Positions 19,745 through 31,646 of a stretch of 53,927 nt of DNA are shown here, piece after piece. A program made the translations under genes and the position numbers. The DNA is from Zygnema cylindricum (taxonomy: Eukaryota; Streptophyta; Zygnematophyceae; Zygnematales; Zygnemataceae), in the NCBI GenBank assembly GCA_037447655.1, contig JBBHKE010002840.1, positions 1-53,927 of the forward strand, written 5' to 3'. Position 1 is the first letter of the stretch. The number at the start of each line of letters is the position of its first letter. A model generated the notes under the pieces. The model did no database searches and was not told the origin of the DNA. It worked only from the letters and a program-made list of their open reading frames with translations.

Positions 19745-20843
19745 CGGACAAGAATACTAAGCCACGAGGTAGCCATTAGGCTCTCGTGTCTTCAACGTAT
19801 TTTTTACAAGAGTTATCTCAAAGGAAAGCAACAAAGCAAAATAAACACTTCCAACCAAACCAAGAAATTCGGATTTGGTAAAAAAGGCACTTTGACAAGA
19901 CAACCAAAATGTCACACAAACAAATACACTTAAACAAACCGTCCAGCTGTCCGGAGAACGGCACAACCCAATACAAGATGCCACGCCTCAAGCCTCCACT
20001 CCACCAATTGCCAAAACGACAAAGTTGGAGGGAAACCTTTCGGATTTGGCTGAAGCCGTGTGGATTAAAAACGAGGCAGAACACAAGGAGAGAAAAATTC
20101 GTACGCTAACTAGCATCTATCACTAGCTAACAAGAAGAAAAGAAAATAGTGGGCAATCGGTGGCAAGGAGGAAGCAAGAAAACAGCTCCGCCGCCAAGAG
20201 AAAATTCTTGTCCGAAAACTAAAATCTCTAAGTCTGAGAATTAGTCTAAGTAACACCAAGCTAAGCCTAGCGCGAAACTAGCCTACGTCTAGTCTACTTT
20301 ACATGAATCAAACTACTTAAAGTGTTGGCCAATAGGCGACCAACATCGTCTGTCGAATGTTTGACAAAATCCACCATCCGAAGGTAAAAACCCTCCCTAA
20401 CTACATGTATGCGCGAACTTACATGGGTTCGCAACTTAAATAAAAAGAAGTACATTGAAGCGCCGCCAACGATATACGTGAAATCGCGATCCGTACTCCG
20501 CCCAAATGATATTTGTGAGAGTACCTTCGAAATCGCGTAGCTACGAAATGAAATAAAACAAAAAAGTATGCACAAAATTAGTATGTATTCAATCAAACGT
20601 GTTCGCGAATCGCTTACACGTCACAGATAAGTGAACCGGCGCAAAATTGCACGTGCGAATGAAACTCAAAAATGCTTGCAAAAATATCGTGCGTGCGTGC
20701 ATGATATTGTGTGCGCGGGTCGAACATCGCGCGGGCGTGCAAAATATCGTGTGTGCGTGCGAAATATCGTGCGCGCATGCAAAATATCGTGCGCGCATGC
20801 AAAACATCGTGCCCGCGTGCAACCGATACCATGCGGCCTGACA
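19745..20843 (-). repeat. Ty3 LTR-derived long module (M1), minus orientation
   Basis: It runs from ACTAAGCCACGAGGTAGCC to GCGGCCTGACA. It contains about ten roughly 20-base units of AAATATCGTGCGCGCATGC type near 20,640-20,830. It forms a large inverted repeat with 17,577-18,640. Confidence 0.75.
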
Positions 20844-20845
20844 AC

Positions 20846-21040
20846 TGTCGTGCATGAGAAAGAAGCGAGGAAATCATGTATCATAACCAGTAAAGTCATG
20901 CTTGCGGACATATTATACAAACAAAAACGAATATGGAGAGCAAAAAGTATATACACCATGAGTAACAATGAACCTGAATAGAATCAAAAATGAAAAGGGA
21001 AGAATATTCCCCTAGAGTGAGATGCACCCTATAATTCCCC
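20846..21040 (-). repeat. Ty3 LTR-derived short module (M2) and G-tract
   Basis: It starts TGTCGTGCATGAG two bases after M1 and ends CCCTAGAGTGAGATG followed by a C7 run (G-tract on the coding strand). Related copies lie at 27,844-28,036, 29,208-29,399 and 43,731-43,907. The G-tract directly follows the PHD-finger stop on the coding strand, so it could be the polypurine tract. Confidence 0.65.
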
Positions 21041-21052
21041 CCCGCTAGCTCC

Positions 21053-21421
21053 TTAGCCTGCGGAGGAACTGGTAAAAACCGTTTGCTGGTCACGAGAACC
21101 ATGGCAGAACCAATAGCCAGGTGGCATAGCCTTCAACGGAGGGACTAAACACTCCATGTGGAATCCTTGGTTGCAATGGTCGCACAAAAGCATTGAAGTC
21201 TCGCCGTTTGCTCGCCTGTAGATGGTGCACTCCGTCGCCTCGGTGAATGACATCCGCATCAGGTCCATATCCTGTGACAAATCAGGTAAGTAGGAAGGTG
21301 CACAGTTCTTCAAATGCTCTCGCGTCGTCCTCGTACCCGCACCCTGCAAACCTAGCATCCTGTTAGCATCCATTTTCACATCCATTTCCACCACACGCAT
21401 AATGTGTGGTGAAGCATCTGT
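21053..21421 (-). pseudogene. C-terminal part of a Ty3 pol: integrase tail plus PHD finger
   Basis: The segment continues the integrase interrupted at 27,154. Joined, the frame reads NTLDKDASPHIMRVVEMD..., a typical post-integrase tail. It then has REHLKNCAPSYLPDL and a PHD finger: CTIYRRANGETSMLLCDHCN, QGFHMECLVPPL and PPGYWFC. This has the C..C/H..C spacing and aromatic W-F-C of a histone-tail reader; the first C-x-x-C pair is incomplete. PHD fingers bind histone H3 tails, so the domain may guide integration. The frame ends at 21,053, just before the G-tract. Confidence 0.8.
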
Positions 21422-22268
21422 TGTTGTTTTTAGAAAGCTTTAGTCCTCTCTATGCCTTTGCTGTGAGGGAGAGAGAGCTGTTCAGGACTTAAGATTATTT
21501 TTGTTGAGTTCGGTTCAGTACTTACCGAAATTAGTGTGACGGTGAAGTTGGGAGTTCACGGTTCATTCACACTTGGGACACGCGTCGTCAGTTGAGATAA
21601 ATACGTGAGTATGTCCTCCGTGGACGTACGAGAACTCGGCAAGACCACGGGACTTCGTGAAGTCTCATCTACGGTGCCAAATCCTCTAATCGTACGGCTG
21701 ACAGCCGCCGCCAACAAATACTGACGGGGCATGAATAGATCACTATCACTTTATGTTCTCTGAACTTCGGTGTAAATATTTGGTAGAACATAATTTTGTC
21801 TGTGGTGAATTAGTTGTTTAGTGTTGAAAATGTGGTTTATGACATACCTTCAGTACACAGGTATACTCAGAGTATTTGTTGTGTTGGATTGTTACATGTA
21901 CGGCTGGAATGCCTCCGTACAGCTTAGTGTAGTTTCAGTATATAGAAGTAGGACTTAGTGAATTTATTCATTAGGAACAAATGATATGAAAAACTGTACA
22001 CTCAGTTTTTATGAAAATTCACCTCTGAATATCTCACAGATCTGTAAGCAGAATTAAGTGTAATTTTATGTATGTGTTCTTTTATATAATATCTACACTG
22101 TGGTATATTTGTAGGACTATTGTGTCTTTATATTGAAAGTTATTGTCTGTCAAAGTTGCTAATTTGCCAATAGTATTTGTGGAAGCTTTCTCTCTTGTTT
22201 TGTTCTACAATGACTACTACTGCTGCTTCTTCTTCATCTTCAATACCAGCAATTGTCTCGGAACAACA
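21422..22268 (+). mobile_element. 5' LTR of copia element 1
   Basis: 847 bases from TGTTGTTTTTAG to CGGAACAACA, with terminal inverted TGTTGT/ACAACA. It is nearly identical to 26,305-27,153. The flanking five bases, TCTGT and (on the right) TCTTT, are a likely target duplication with one mismatch. The gag start codon lies inside this LTR. Confidence 0.85.
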
Positions 22269-25200
22269 GGTCACGGGCCCGCCTTCACGAATTCCAGTCT
22301 TTGATGGACGTGAATATCTGTATTGGGCAGATTTGGTTAAGTCTTACTTCAAGCAAGTGAAACTTATTGATGTGTTAAATGGATTCCTGGCAGAATTTGA
22401 TGCCAGCTTTGATCAGAAAAATGTCCAAGCTTCGCATTTAGTGAAGCTTATGATATCAAAAGAATTGCATATGACATATATTAATGTTACAAAGGCATCA
22501 GATTTGTGGGATGCTTTGAAATCTTCTTATGTTAGAGCTAGTGACCATCATGAGATTATAACTGCTGGTCAGATCTATGAGTATAAGTACACAGGCGGTA
22601 GTATGGTGGAATACACTAATCGATTTCGAATGTTATTGTCAGAAAATGCATGTTCTGGGGGGACTTTCTCCCCTTATCATCATGCCATGATTCTCTTAAA
22701 GGGGTTATAAAGGATATATAAAGGAGCCTCAGATGAAATGAAAAAATTGTCCAAACCTCTTTGGAATTTGCAAACATCTATAGAGTTTATCTTGTCAGAA
22801 GAAGCCACTCAAACAGTTTTAGGATCTGGGAAACCAGATGTAGCCTTCACTGCTCAATTTCAGAGAGAAAGTAGATATCAAGGGAATCAGTTTAATCCCC
22901 AGTTTGAGAAATGTGTTTATTGCTATACTGATGGTCACTCCTTCAGAGCTTGTCCTTTGTATATAGAAGCTCTTGAAACAGGTATCTTCCGGAAAGGATG
23001 GAGACATCGCGGACCTTTTATTCCTCAAAGAGCCCCGAATAAAATTGTTGCATTTTCAGCAGAGGATACGGAATTGGAGAAAAAGCAGACCGATGAAGAA
23101 AAACCTGATATGACCAGTTTTCCGAAAACTGATGATAAAGAGTTCTTTGCTCTTGCCAAACTCGACATGATGGAAGGAGAAAAGGACTTCGGATGGATAA
23201 TAGATTCTGGCAGCTCTTCACACATGTGCTGGAACAAGTCTTGGTTTAACGAGATGTCTTATATTCCTTTACGTGAGTTCATTTATGCTTGTGGCTATGC
23301 TGTTGAATCAAATGCCAAAGGAAATATAGATATGGATTGTGTGATAGATGGAAAGGTTGTTAAGAGAACTCTATACGATGTCTTGTATGTTCCAAAGTTT
23401 AGGAAAAATATGTTTTCTACGTCTGTAGCTGAAAGCAAAGGCTTTGAGGTTCTCCAAAAAAATGGCAAGAAAATAGTGAGCAAAGATGGAAGAGTAGCTC
23501 TAGTGGGAACTAGAGGCCCAAAATTTTTGTACCGCATGGACCTGGCTAATAAAATTGATTTTGCTTACTCCAATGTCCTATGTAATAATGTTTTGTGGCA
23601 TAAAAGACTTGGTCATGTGCATCATGAGAGACTTTCTAAGATGATAAAGAATGATATGATAGAGGGAGTCAAGCCCGGTCAAAAAGAGTCTCGTGTTTGT
23701 GATGGTTGTGCTCTCGGAAAGCTTCACAATCTTCCCCTCCCACAAGTTTCTGATCATCTCCTCGGTATTATGCACTCTGATGTCTTCGGCCCTTCCAAAG
23801 TTCTCTCTCTTGGTGGCAGTCGCTATTTTGTCACCTTTACAGACGACTACTCTCGGTACTTCCGCTTATACTTCATAAAGGAGAAGAGCGAAGTCTTCAC
23901 TCACTTTAAGCACTACAAAATCTGGGCGGAGAAATTTCACGGCAAATCTATTCTTGCTTTGCGGACAGATAATGGTGGAGAGTATGTATCTCATGCCTTT
24001 GCTGATTTCTTGAAAGAAAATGGCATCTCTCGTGAATTTACTGCTCCGTACACACCGGAACAAAATGGTGTGGCCGAGAAACTTAATCGAACCTTGACTG
24101 AATGTGCTCGCTTATGATGGTCGATAAAGGTGTGGATCCAAATTTTTGGGGAGAAGCTTTTCATTGTGCTTTCTACATCAAAAATAGAGTAGAAACCCGA
24201 GCTCTTAAGGGTAAAACACCTTATGAAGTATGGACAGGCAGAAAACCAAATGTTGGTCATTTTAGAGTCTTCGGTAGCAAATGCTTTATCTTGGATAATC
24301 TTCCTAATTGGAAGCTTAGTCCAAAATCTGTACCTAGTGTTTTCTTAGGCTATGGTGATGAACTACATGATATAGAGTGTATAACCCTCAGAGAGGATGC
24401 CTTCAGACAGCCAGGAATATTCAGATTAAAGAAGAGAGTCAATCTGTGGATGTTTTTAGTATGGATGCAGCTGAAAGGAATGAGAAAATACAAGAGTATA
24501 TCATTCTTGAGCAGGTACCTTTTACTCTATCTCCTTCTACTTCCTCTACCTCTCTTCCGAATGTCTCTGGGCCGTCAGATCCTACTTTCGGAGCTGCTCC
24601 TACCACTACACGCCCTCTACGGAACACTAGGGAACCAACAGTTCTCGCGTCAGATTTTCCAGGGGGAAGAAGGCAAAGCAGCCGCCTTCGAGGCGACCGA
24701 GTGGAGAGTGCTTTTTCTGCAAGCACAGGGGAGCCGCTTACGATTCAGGAAGCCTTTTCCGTTCCAGAAAAGGATCATTGGATCTCGGCTGCAAATGATG
24801 AGATAAAGTAAATTATGGAAGCCCAAACTTGGGAACTTGTGGAGCTCCCACCGAACTGGAAAGCTATCGGTTCTAAGTGGGTCTTTACACTAAAATTGAA
24901 TCCTGATAATACAATTGAGAGATATAAAGCTAGACTAGTCGCTAAGGGATTTAGTCAAAAGGAGGGAATTGATTATAAAGAGACCTTCTCTCCCGTGGTT
25001 TGCTTTCCTACTGTTAGAGTTTTGATCTCTCTTGCTGCAATAGAGGATATGGAATTGCATCAGATGGACGTTAAGACGGCTTTCTTGCATGGTGATTTGG
25101 AAGAAGTAATTTATATCAAGCAGCCAGAGATGTATGCAAAAAAAGGGAAAGAAAATCTGGTCTGTGAACTGTTGAAGTCCTTGTATGGTCTGAAACAGGC

Positions 25201-26281
25201 TCCGAGACAATGGAACCTGAAGTTAGATGAGTTTTTAACCAATCTTTGCTTTACCAGGATCAGTTCAGATCACTCAGTCTATGTAATGCAAGGTGAGGAT
25301 GGAGTGATTTATGTGGCAGTATATGTAGATGATTTGAAATTAATAAAATAAAATCAGATCTGAATTCTCGGTTTGAAATGAAGGACTTGGATGAGGCTAA
25401 GTATATTCTAGGAATCCAGGTAGAAAGAGATAGGAAACAGAGAATTATTTATCTAACTCAGAAAGAAGCAATCTGAAACATGCTAAAAAAGTTTGGTATG
25501 TCAGAAGCAAAGGGGAGTGCCACCCCTATGAAATTCAGGCAGAAGTTGGAGTGTACGGAAACGGATGGTGGTGTTTTGGTTGGTGATTTTTTGGATTCAG
25601 GCGAGGCAGATTCTATGTCCTCGATTCCTTACAGGCAGATTGTCGGAAGCCTCATCTATTTCATGAACTGTACTCGTCCAGACATCGCAGCCGCAGTTAG
25701 AGCCCTGAGCCGAAGTCTGCAAAATCCGAGAAAGTCGGACTATGAGGCAGCAAAGAGAGTTCTTCGCTATCTTGTAGGAACTCGAAATCTTAGACTCTCT
25801 CTCGGTGGAGAGGAGGTCAAAATTCATACATGGAGCGATGCGAGCTACGGAGATATGCCCAGCCAACGCTCCACCACCGGATACATTCTGAAGATCGGAA
25901 GTAGAACTTGCTGCTGGAGCAGCAAACTTGAGAAGGTAACAGCTCAGTCTACCATGGAGGCTGAGTACATGGCTGCCAGCTCGGCAGTTAAAGAGTTACT
26001 TTGGGTAAATTCTCTTCACCGAGAGCTTCTCTTTATGCAATCTGGACCACTTAGTGTGGTGTGACAATCAGGCAGCAATCGCTATTGCATCTAATCCCAG
26101 TCATCACTTTAAGAGTAAGCACATTGATATTAAGCTACATTTTGTAAGAGAAAAGGTGATGGGAAAAGTCATAAAGTTGAGTTTTTTACCGGATGAGCAA
26201 ATGGTGGCTGATATCATGACGAAACCCTTGCCTGCACCCAAATTGAAGTTTTGTAGAGAGGCATGTGGACTGAGTGACTAG
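22210..26281 (+). pseudogene. Ty1/copia gag-pol of element 1, with stops and frameshifts
   Basis: The start at 22,210 gives MTTTAASSSSSIPAIVSEQQ; this ATG is shared with the other copia elements. Domains in order: gag (FDGREYLYWADLVKSYF); zinc knuckle CVYCYTDGHSFRAC; protease WIIDSGSSSHMC; integrase zinc region LWHKRLGHVHHERL...CDGCALGK; integrase core HSDVFGPSK, FTDDYSR, DNGGEY and PEQNGVAEKLNRT; reverse transcriptase WVFTLKLNPDNT, QMDVKTAFLHGDL, LYGLKQAPRQW and YVAVYVDDLK; RNase H TWSDASYGD, AQSTMEAEYMA and WCDNQAAI. Defects: in-frame stops at 22,708 and 24,809, and shifts near 24,110, 24,380, 25,350-25,480 and 26,055. The element cannot make a full polyprotein. It sits within the Ty3 integrase/PHD linker. 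Confidence 0.92.
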
Positions 26282-26286
26282 CAGAG

Positions 26287-26304
26287 TCTAAAGCTTTAGG
26301 GGAG
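26287..26304 (+). other. Polypurine tract of copia element 1
   Basis: TCTAAAGCTTTAGGGGAG directly precedes the 3' LTR. Copia element 2 has the near-identical AAGCTTAAGGGGAGTA at the same place. Confidence 0.75.
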
Positions 26305-27153
26305 TGTTGTTTTTAGAAAGCTTTAGTCCTCTCTATGCCTCAGCTGTGAGGGAGAGAGAGCTGTTCAAGACTTAAGATTATTTTTGTTGAGTTTGGTTTC
26401 ATTACTTACCAAAATTAGTGTGACAGTGAAGTTGGGAGTTCACGGTTCATTCACACTTGGGACACGCGTCGTCAGTTGAGAGAAATACGTGAGTATGTCC
26501 TCCGTGGACGTACGGGAATTCGGCAAGACCACGGGACTTCGTGAAGTCACATCTACGGTGCCAAATCCTCTAATCGTACGGCTGACAGCCGTCGCCAACA
26601 AATACTGACGGGGCATGAATAGATCACTATCACTTTATGTTCTCTGAACTTCGGTGTAAATATTTGGTAGAACAGAATTTTGTTTGTAGTGATTTAGTTG
26701 TTTAGTGTTGAAAATGTGGTTTATGACATACCTTCAGTACACAGGTATACTCAGAGTATTTGTTGTGTTGGATTGTTACATGTACGGCTGGAATGCCTCC
26801 GTACAGCTTAGTGTAGTTTCAGTATAAAGAAGTAGGACTTAGTGAATTTATTCATTAGGAACAAATGATATGAAAAACTGTACACTCAGTTTTTATGAAA
26901 ATTCACCTCTGAATATCTCACAGATCTGTGAGCAGAATTAAGTGAAATTTTATGTATGTGTTCTTTTATATGATATCTACACTGTGGTATATTTGTAGGA
27001 CTATTGTGTCTTTATGCTGAAAGTTATTGTCTGTCAAATTTGCTAATTTGCCAACGGTATTTGTGGAAGCTTTCTCTCTTGTTTTGTTCTACAATGACTA
27101 CTACACGCTGCTTCTTCTTCATCTTCAGTACCAGCAGTTGTGTCATAACAACA
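26305..27153 (+). mobile_element. 3' LTR of copia element 1
   Basis: 849 bases, near-identical to 21,422-22,268, ending ATAACAACA. The duplicated gag start codon is present but its frame is shifted by a one-base change. The scattered differences between the LTRs show that the insertion is not very recent. Confidence 0.85.
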
Positions 27154-27843
27154 TCTTTGTCCAAAGTATTAAAAGACTGTCGTCGGAGGTACACGTAATC
27201 GACGACCCGATAAGGTTTCTGTTGGGGCTTGTAGCTGCCACTCCGCGTGGCGGCGAACCTTAAAGTATCTCTATGGTGGGCTATATGCAAATTGTCAAAA
27301 GCCATAGGCATCTCCCGGGCGAAAATCAAATCACGTCGGGTAAGTTTTTCCAAAAACATGGCGTCACACATTAAAGGCAAAGGTAATTTGTAGCTTTCTG
27401 AATATTACGACGGGCAAGGGTGCTCGACCGAAGAGGATATAGTACAGGCTGAAATTAGCCAAGCTAGCCTGTACGGACATCCGGTATCCCATGGTGATAT
27501 AGCCCAAGGATTTGTTCCAGACAGAGATATGTTTCTCCAAACAATCCTTTCGGAGAGCCCACTTGAAAGTTTGGACAGTTCTTTACGCCAAGCCATCGGC
27601 TTGTGGGTGATCACGACTTGTTCAACGTTGATGAATTAAAGCTTCATCCAACATCTCTTGAAATTCCCCTTGGAACTCCATACCTTGGTGCGTAAGAACC
27701 ACTGCAGGATCTCCATAATGCATGAAAACGTGCTCTTTGAAAGCAGAGGTTGTCAATTTAGTTGTCATATGTGGAAGAGCGACCACCTCTACCCATTTGC
27801 TAAAATTTTCAATCATTATGATGACGTATTGTTTCCCCTTTCG
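27154..27843 (-). pseudogene. Ty3/gypsy integrase core and C-terminal part (outer element)
   Basis: The minus strand reads KGKQYVIIMIENFSKWVEVV, AFKEHVFMHYGDPAVVLTHQ then GMEFQGEF, which is the integrase D-x35-E core with DNG replaced by HQG. It then has SVQASLANFSLYYILFGRAP, and YRVVDYVYLRRQSFNTLDKD near the end. Stops and shifts interrupt it. Left and right neighbours belong to inserted elements. The upstream half of the same domain is at 40,412-40,712 and the downstream half at 21,053-21,421. Confidence 0.82.
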
Positions 27844-28036
27844 TGTCGTGCATGAGAGACCAGAAAGAGCGAACATGCAACACAACCAGCAAAGTCATGA
27901 GGACAACCATATATACAAACGAAAAATGAATGAGAAAGAAAAAATGTATACACCATGAGAAAGAATAAAGGGGGAAATGACCCAAAGAGAGAAAGGGGAA
28001 GAATACTCCCCTAGAGTGAAGTAAACCTAATAACTC
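27844..28036 (-). repeat. Ty3 M2 module, left boundary of the 12.6-kb nested insertion
   Basis: It begins TGTCGTGCATGAGAGACC directly after TTCG (27,840-27,843). The same four bases follow the right end at 40,412-40,415. Removing 27,844-40,411 plus one TTCG joins ...DLADPFPIAR to KGKQYVIIMIENF in frame. Confidence 0.8.
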
Positions 28037-28050
28037 CCCCCCCCCCCCCT
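28037..28050. repeat. C/G homopolymer tract
   Basis: A run of about 14 C between M2 and M1 modules. On the coding strand it is a G-tract like that after the PHD codons at 21,040 and 29,400. Confidence 0.8.
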
Positions 28051-29205
28051 TGCTAAGCCAGGAGGTAGCCACTAGGCTCTCTGGTCTTTATCACATTCCC
28101 TACAAGAGTTATCCCGTTACGACAGCAAAGCAAGAAATATTCCAACCGGAACAAGGGAAAATCCAAATCCGATCAAAAATACACTCCTTCCAAGCCAACC
28201 GAAATACATACAAGACACAAACACACAACCAAACCGTCAAGCTGCCCGAGGAAGGCACAGCAAGGTCCAGATGTGCTCCCCCACGATCTCCAATTCCACA
28301 CTTCCACCAAAAGACAAACTTTGGAGGGAAACCTTCCGGACGTGGCCTTAGGCCGTGTGGATTAAAACCGAGGGCAAAAAAACAAGGAGAATAGTCTTAC
28401 TCTATCTAACCTCTACGGCTAGCTAGCAAGGAGAAAAAAGACACGTGGGCAATCGGTGTGAGAGAGAGCAAGAGAAAAGCTCCGCTGCCAAGAGAACATT
28501 CTTGTCCAAAAGCTAAATTCTCTAAGTCTGAGAATTAGGCTAAGTAAGAGCTACGCTAGGCCTAAGCAAAATTAGCCTACGTCTAGTCTACTTTACATGC
28601 ATGAAACTACTTAAGATGTTGGCCAATAGGCGGCCAACATATTTTGTCGTACGCCTGACAAAATCCACCGTTCGAGGGTAAAAATCCTCCCTAACTATAT
28701 GTGCGCGCGGACCTACATGGGTTCGCGACTTAAATAAATAAATAAATGGTGTATCGAAGCGTCGCCCGGAAATCGGGATTCGCCTCCAAACGATACTCCA
28801 CGTCCATACTTCGAAATCGTATTACTTACACACGAAATAGAAGGTATCGCACAAATTCTCCAAAAGTGTGTACCTGCGCACGCAACGAAACATCTACCAC
28901 GAAATTAGTACGTTTCAACGCAACATATAAATAGATGAACTGGCGTGAAATCGCACGTGCGGACGAAAATTATGCGCGCGTGCCAAAATTGTGCGTGCAT
29001 GCATAAAATCGCGCGTGCATACATGAAACCGCGCGCGCGTGCCTTAAATTGCGCGTGCATACAAAATACCGCGCGTGCGTGCAGAATACCGCGCATGCGT
29101 GAGAAAAACTGCGCGTGCGTGAGAAATACCGCGCGTGCGTGAGGAATACCGCACGTGCGTGCATGATAACGTGCAAGCGAGCAGCCGACACAATGCGGCA
29201 TGACA
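28041..29205 (-). repeat. Ty3 LTR-derived long module (M1), third copy
   Basis: It extends from TTGCTAAGCCAGGAGGTAGCC to GCGGCATGACA. It is nearly identical to 39,268-40,411 over most of its length. GC-rich alternating repeats lie at about 28,960-29,190. With 27,844-28,036 it forms a 1,362-base unit bounded by TGTC and GACA, the likely complete LTR. Confidence 0.75.
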
Positions 29206-29207
29206 GC

Positions 29208-29413
29208 TGTCGTGCATGAGAGACCAGAAAGAGCGAACATGCATCACAACCAGCAAAGTCATGCGGACAACCATATATAAAAACGAAAAATGAATGAGAA
29301 AGAGAAAAATGTATACACCATGCGAAAGAATAATGGGGGAAATGACCCAAAGAGAGAAAGGGGAAGAATACTCCCCTAGAGTAAAGTGGACCTAATGACC
29401 CCCCCCCCCCCCA
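29208..29413 (-). repeat. Ty3 M2 module and G-tract, second in tandem
   Basis: TGTCGTGCATGAG starts two bases (GC) after the M1 end, and the module ends at a C-run. It stands directly downstream of the degraded PHD codons on the coding strand. Confidence 0.7.
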
Positions 29414-29419
29414 GTTCCT

Positions 29420-29889
29420 TAGCCTGTAGACGGGCTGGTCAACACAGCTGAGGGCTTGGAACGACAACAATGGTCAGCTGGGTTGAAAGATAATGGAGGA
29501 GAGAGGCACTCCATGTGGAACCCTTGATCACCACCTGTACATGTATAAACCCCATGCAAACTCAACATCCCATTAGTATCGCAATCCACCACATGGAGAA
29601 TGTGTGGAAAGACCTCAGTGTCGACGGTATCCAAGAGATAACGCGAGTCGAGGAGAAAACTGGGCTTAATAAAACTATCTCGAAGGTCGATGTTGGAAAA
29701 TGCAGGGAGAGCGGAAGCCAAATGTGCCATAGTGGGCAACTACTTGCGAGTAGAGACAAGAGGGAGGCAAATTTTGCGTCCCGGAAAATTAGAGGGACGG
29801 TAAGAGAAGGTCTGATCATGCATATCTACTCCTCCACCAATTCGCAAGATAACATCCTGTCCCACTTAGCATTCGTAGTCGTTGCATTT
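29420..29889 (-). pseudogene. Inner Ty3 polyprotein remnant: post-protease sequence joined to degraded PHD finger
   Basis: The minus strand shows VILRIGGGVDMHDQTFSYRP, then PSNFPGRKICLPLVS, the sequence after the protease. Within about 130 codons it reaches GDQGFHMECLSPPL, the core of the PHD finger seen at 21.1 kb. The reverse transcriptase, RNase H and integrase parts that belong between them are missing, so this element is an internal deletion derivative. Confidence 0.65.
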
Positions 29890-30130
29890 GGTGACCAATG
29901 CTCGGACAGAAACCTCCACGGACTCACCATCGGTTCCATTCTGGAATCGAAAGATGAGCGGGTCCTTGGTGATTCCAAGCACCGACTCCGTGGTACCGGC
30001 TGAAGTGAGAAGCCACGTAGCCGTGGCTTAAAGCTTGTCTGCGGTCAGACTAAGCTTGAGCGCAAATCCGGATCCAAGGATCACGGGTTTGGCTTCGGTG
30101 TCCATGAGAGGGAGAGAAGGAGCAACACCA
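29890..30130 (-). pseudogene. Ty3/gypsy aspartic protease fragment (inner element)
   Basis: Reads VNGVAPSLPLMDTEAKPVIL, then GSGFALKLSLTADK. The catalytic D-T-G triplet has become D-T-E, which would inactivate it. It is otherwise very close to the copy at 19,270-19,533. Confidence 0.7.
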
Positions 30131-30426
30131 TTTACGAAGAAAGACTTTTTAGAATTGTCCATGAAACTGATGTGAGGATCAAGGTCACGGCGCTCATCCG
30201 CAGTAACCGGCTGAATGACTTAAAGACTACGGCTCAGCTGCAATGCCCTCAAAGCGGCGGCTGTAACCAACTCATCAACAAGGGGAGAGGCTTTGGGAAC
30301 CTCATTAGGAAAGGGAGAGACCCTGGGAGCTTCGTCAATCATGGTAGAAAGGATGCTTAGCCGTTTTTTGACTCAATGTGCTTCATGTATGGTACTATCC
30401 ATGATAGTGAGAGCTTCAGCCATAAT

Positions 30427-31443
30427 TCAGGAAGCTGTGTTTGGTAGAGGAGAGAGAGATTCTCTCTCGAAAGAAAGTGGAATGCCAGAATTTTGTAATT
30501 TACCGTGTTGATTGTGATCAGGCAAGCCCTTGTCAAAAGTAGTTGCCCGTTGTTCGACAGTAGAATCTCGGAGGATTCGGCCGGCCATCGATGGCATCTG
30601 GACGACTGTCCTTGCCATCCCCGTGAACTGGGGTTTCATTTCGGCCATGAAGGTGGCAAATTGTTCCTTCATCATGGCGGCCATCATGATTTGTAACTCG
30701 GCCTTTTCTTTCTCTCTGCGAGAGATCTTAGGCGGAGTCGCCTCTTCCTCTGTCTCAGTAGGAGGAGTGACCGGCATGGCAAAACGGGCATGAATTCCAC
30801 CGTTCAGAATCTGATTCTGATAAGAAAAATTATGGTCTTTAACATGGCAACGGTGGACGTAATGTCTTTTCTGGTTGCAATGGGTGCATGTGGCCGACTT
30901 ATCTGGGCACATGCGAGCATCATGCCCCGTGTTTCCACATCGGAAGCACAGTCGGTCTCCGGAATTGAAATGCGGGTTTCCCATGGCTGGCGTCTGTGGA
31001 GGCCTACTGTTGGGCCATGGGCTGCTTGGTGGAGAAGGTGGGGAATCAATTTCCGAACTGTCATGAGCTTCCAACCAACATGATTGCATCTCATATTCCA
31101 CCGCATATTGAGCGGTTTGATCAAATGTAAATTTCAGACCGTAAGTTTGAGTGAGATGGCTTTGTATAAAACGTTTCGATTGATCTGGAAACTGTCCAAC
31201 AAATTTTTGAACAGCTTCCGCATCGGACATTAGGTTTGGTAAAGCTTCTCGCAGAGTCTCCATGCAAGCACGTAAAGCAGAGGCGGTTTCACTTGGTTTA
31301 CGCGTGAAATTCATCAATTCTTTCACCTGATAGGCGTTTTGCATCCAATACTCGGCTTCTAAGAAATCAAACATAACAGAAAGTGGATCCCGCAACGGAA
31401 TTATCATCCCTAGTCGGGCTGGGACAGCAGCACGAGCGGCCAC
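30427..31443 (-). CDS. Ty3/gypsy Gag, main part with two CCHC zinc knuckles
   Basis: An open frame of 338 codons. The N-terminal part (LEAEYWMQNAYQVKELMNFT, then AVQKFVGQFPDQSKRFIQSH) is a capsid-like helical region of the retrotransposon Gag type. Two knuckles follow: CFRCGNTGHDARMC and CTHCNQKRHYVHRC, both C-x2-C-x4-H-x4-C, which bind nucleic acid. A charged Met-rich tail ends it. The preceding Gag codons are at 31,647-31,860 and, beyond the inserted copia element, at 37,349-37,633. Confidence 0.8.
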   Translation of the reverse strand: MAARAAVPARLGMIIPLRDPLSVMFDFLEAEYWMQNAYQVKELMNFTRKPSETASALRACMETLREALPNLMSDAEAVQKFVGQFPDQSKRFIQSHLTQTYGLKFTFDQTAQYAVEYEMQSCWLEAHDSSEIDSPPSPPSSPWPNSRPPQTPAMGNPHFNSGDRLCFRCGNTGHDARMCPDKSATCTHCNQKRHYVHRCHVKDHNFSYQNQILNGGIHARFAMPVTPPTETEEEATPPKISRREKEKAELQIMMAAMMKEQFATFMAEMKPQFTGMARTVVQMPSMAGRILRDSTVEQRATTFDKGLPDHNQHGKLQNSGIPLSFERESLSPLPNTAS

Positions 31444-31646
31444 GGCATATTGCGGAGGAATTTCTGGGACTGCGGGAATAAGGACAATACCTGGGCATCT
31501 AATACCTCGGGAAAAGCGGCCTAGAACGGAATATCCGCTTGTCTTATGACCTTTGGTGTACCAGCAAAAGGAAGGGATAATTCAGTCATCGCAAGTATAG
31601 CATCATACTTGCGGGAATACAATGTAACAGCCGACCCTCTGAGGTA

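Noticed and set aside
28960-29190. CRISPR array
   Set aside because: Units are contiguous imperfect repeats without unique spacers, located inside a retrotransposon LTR module.
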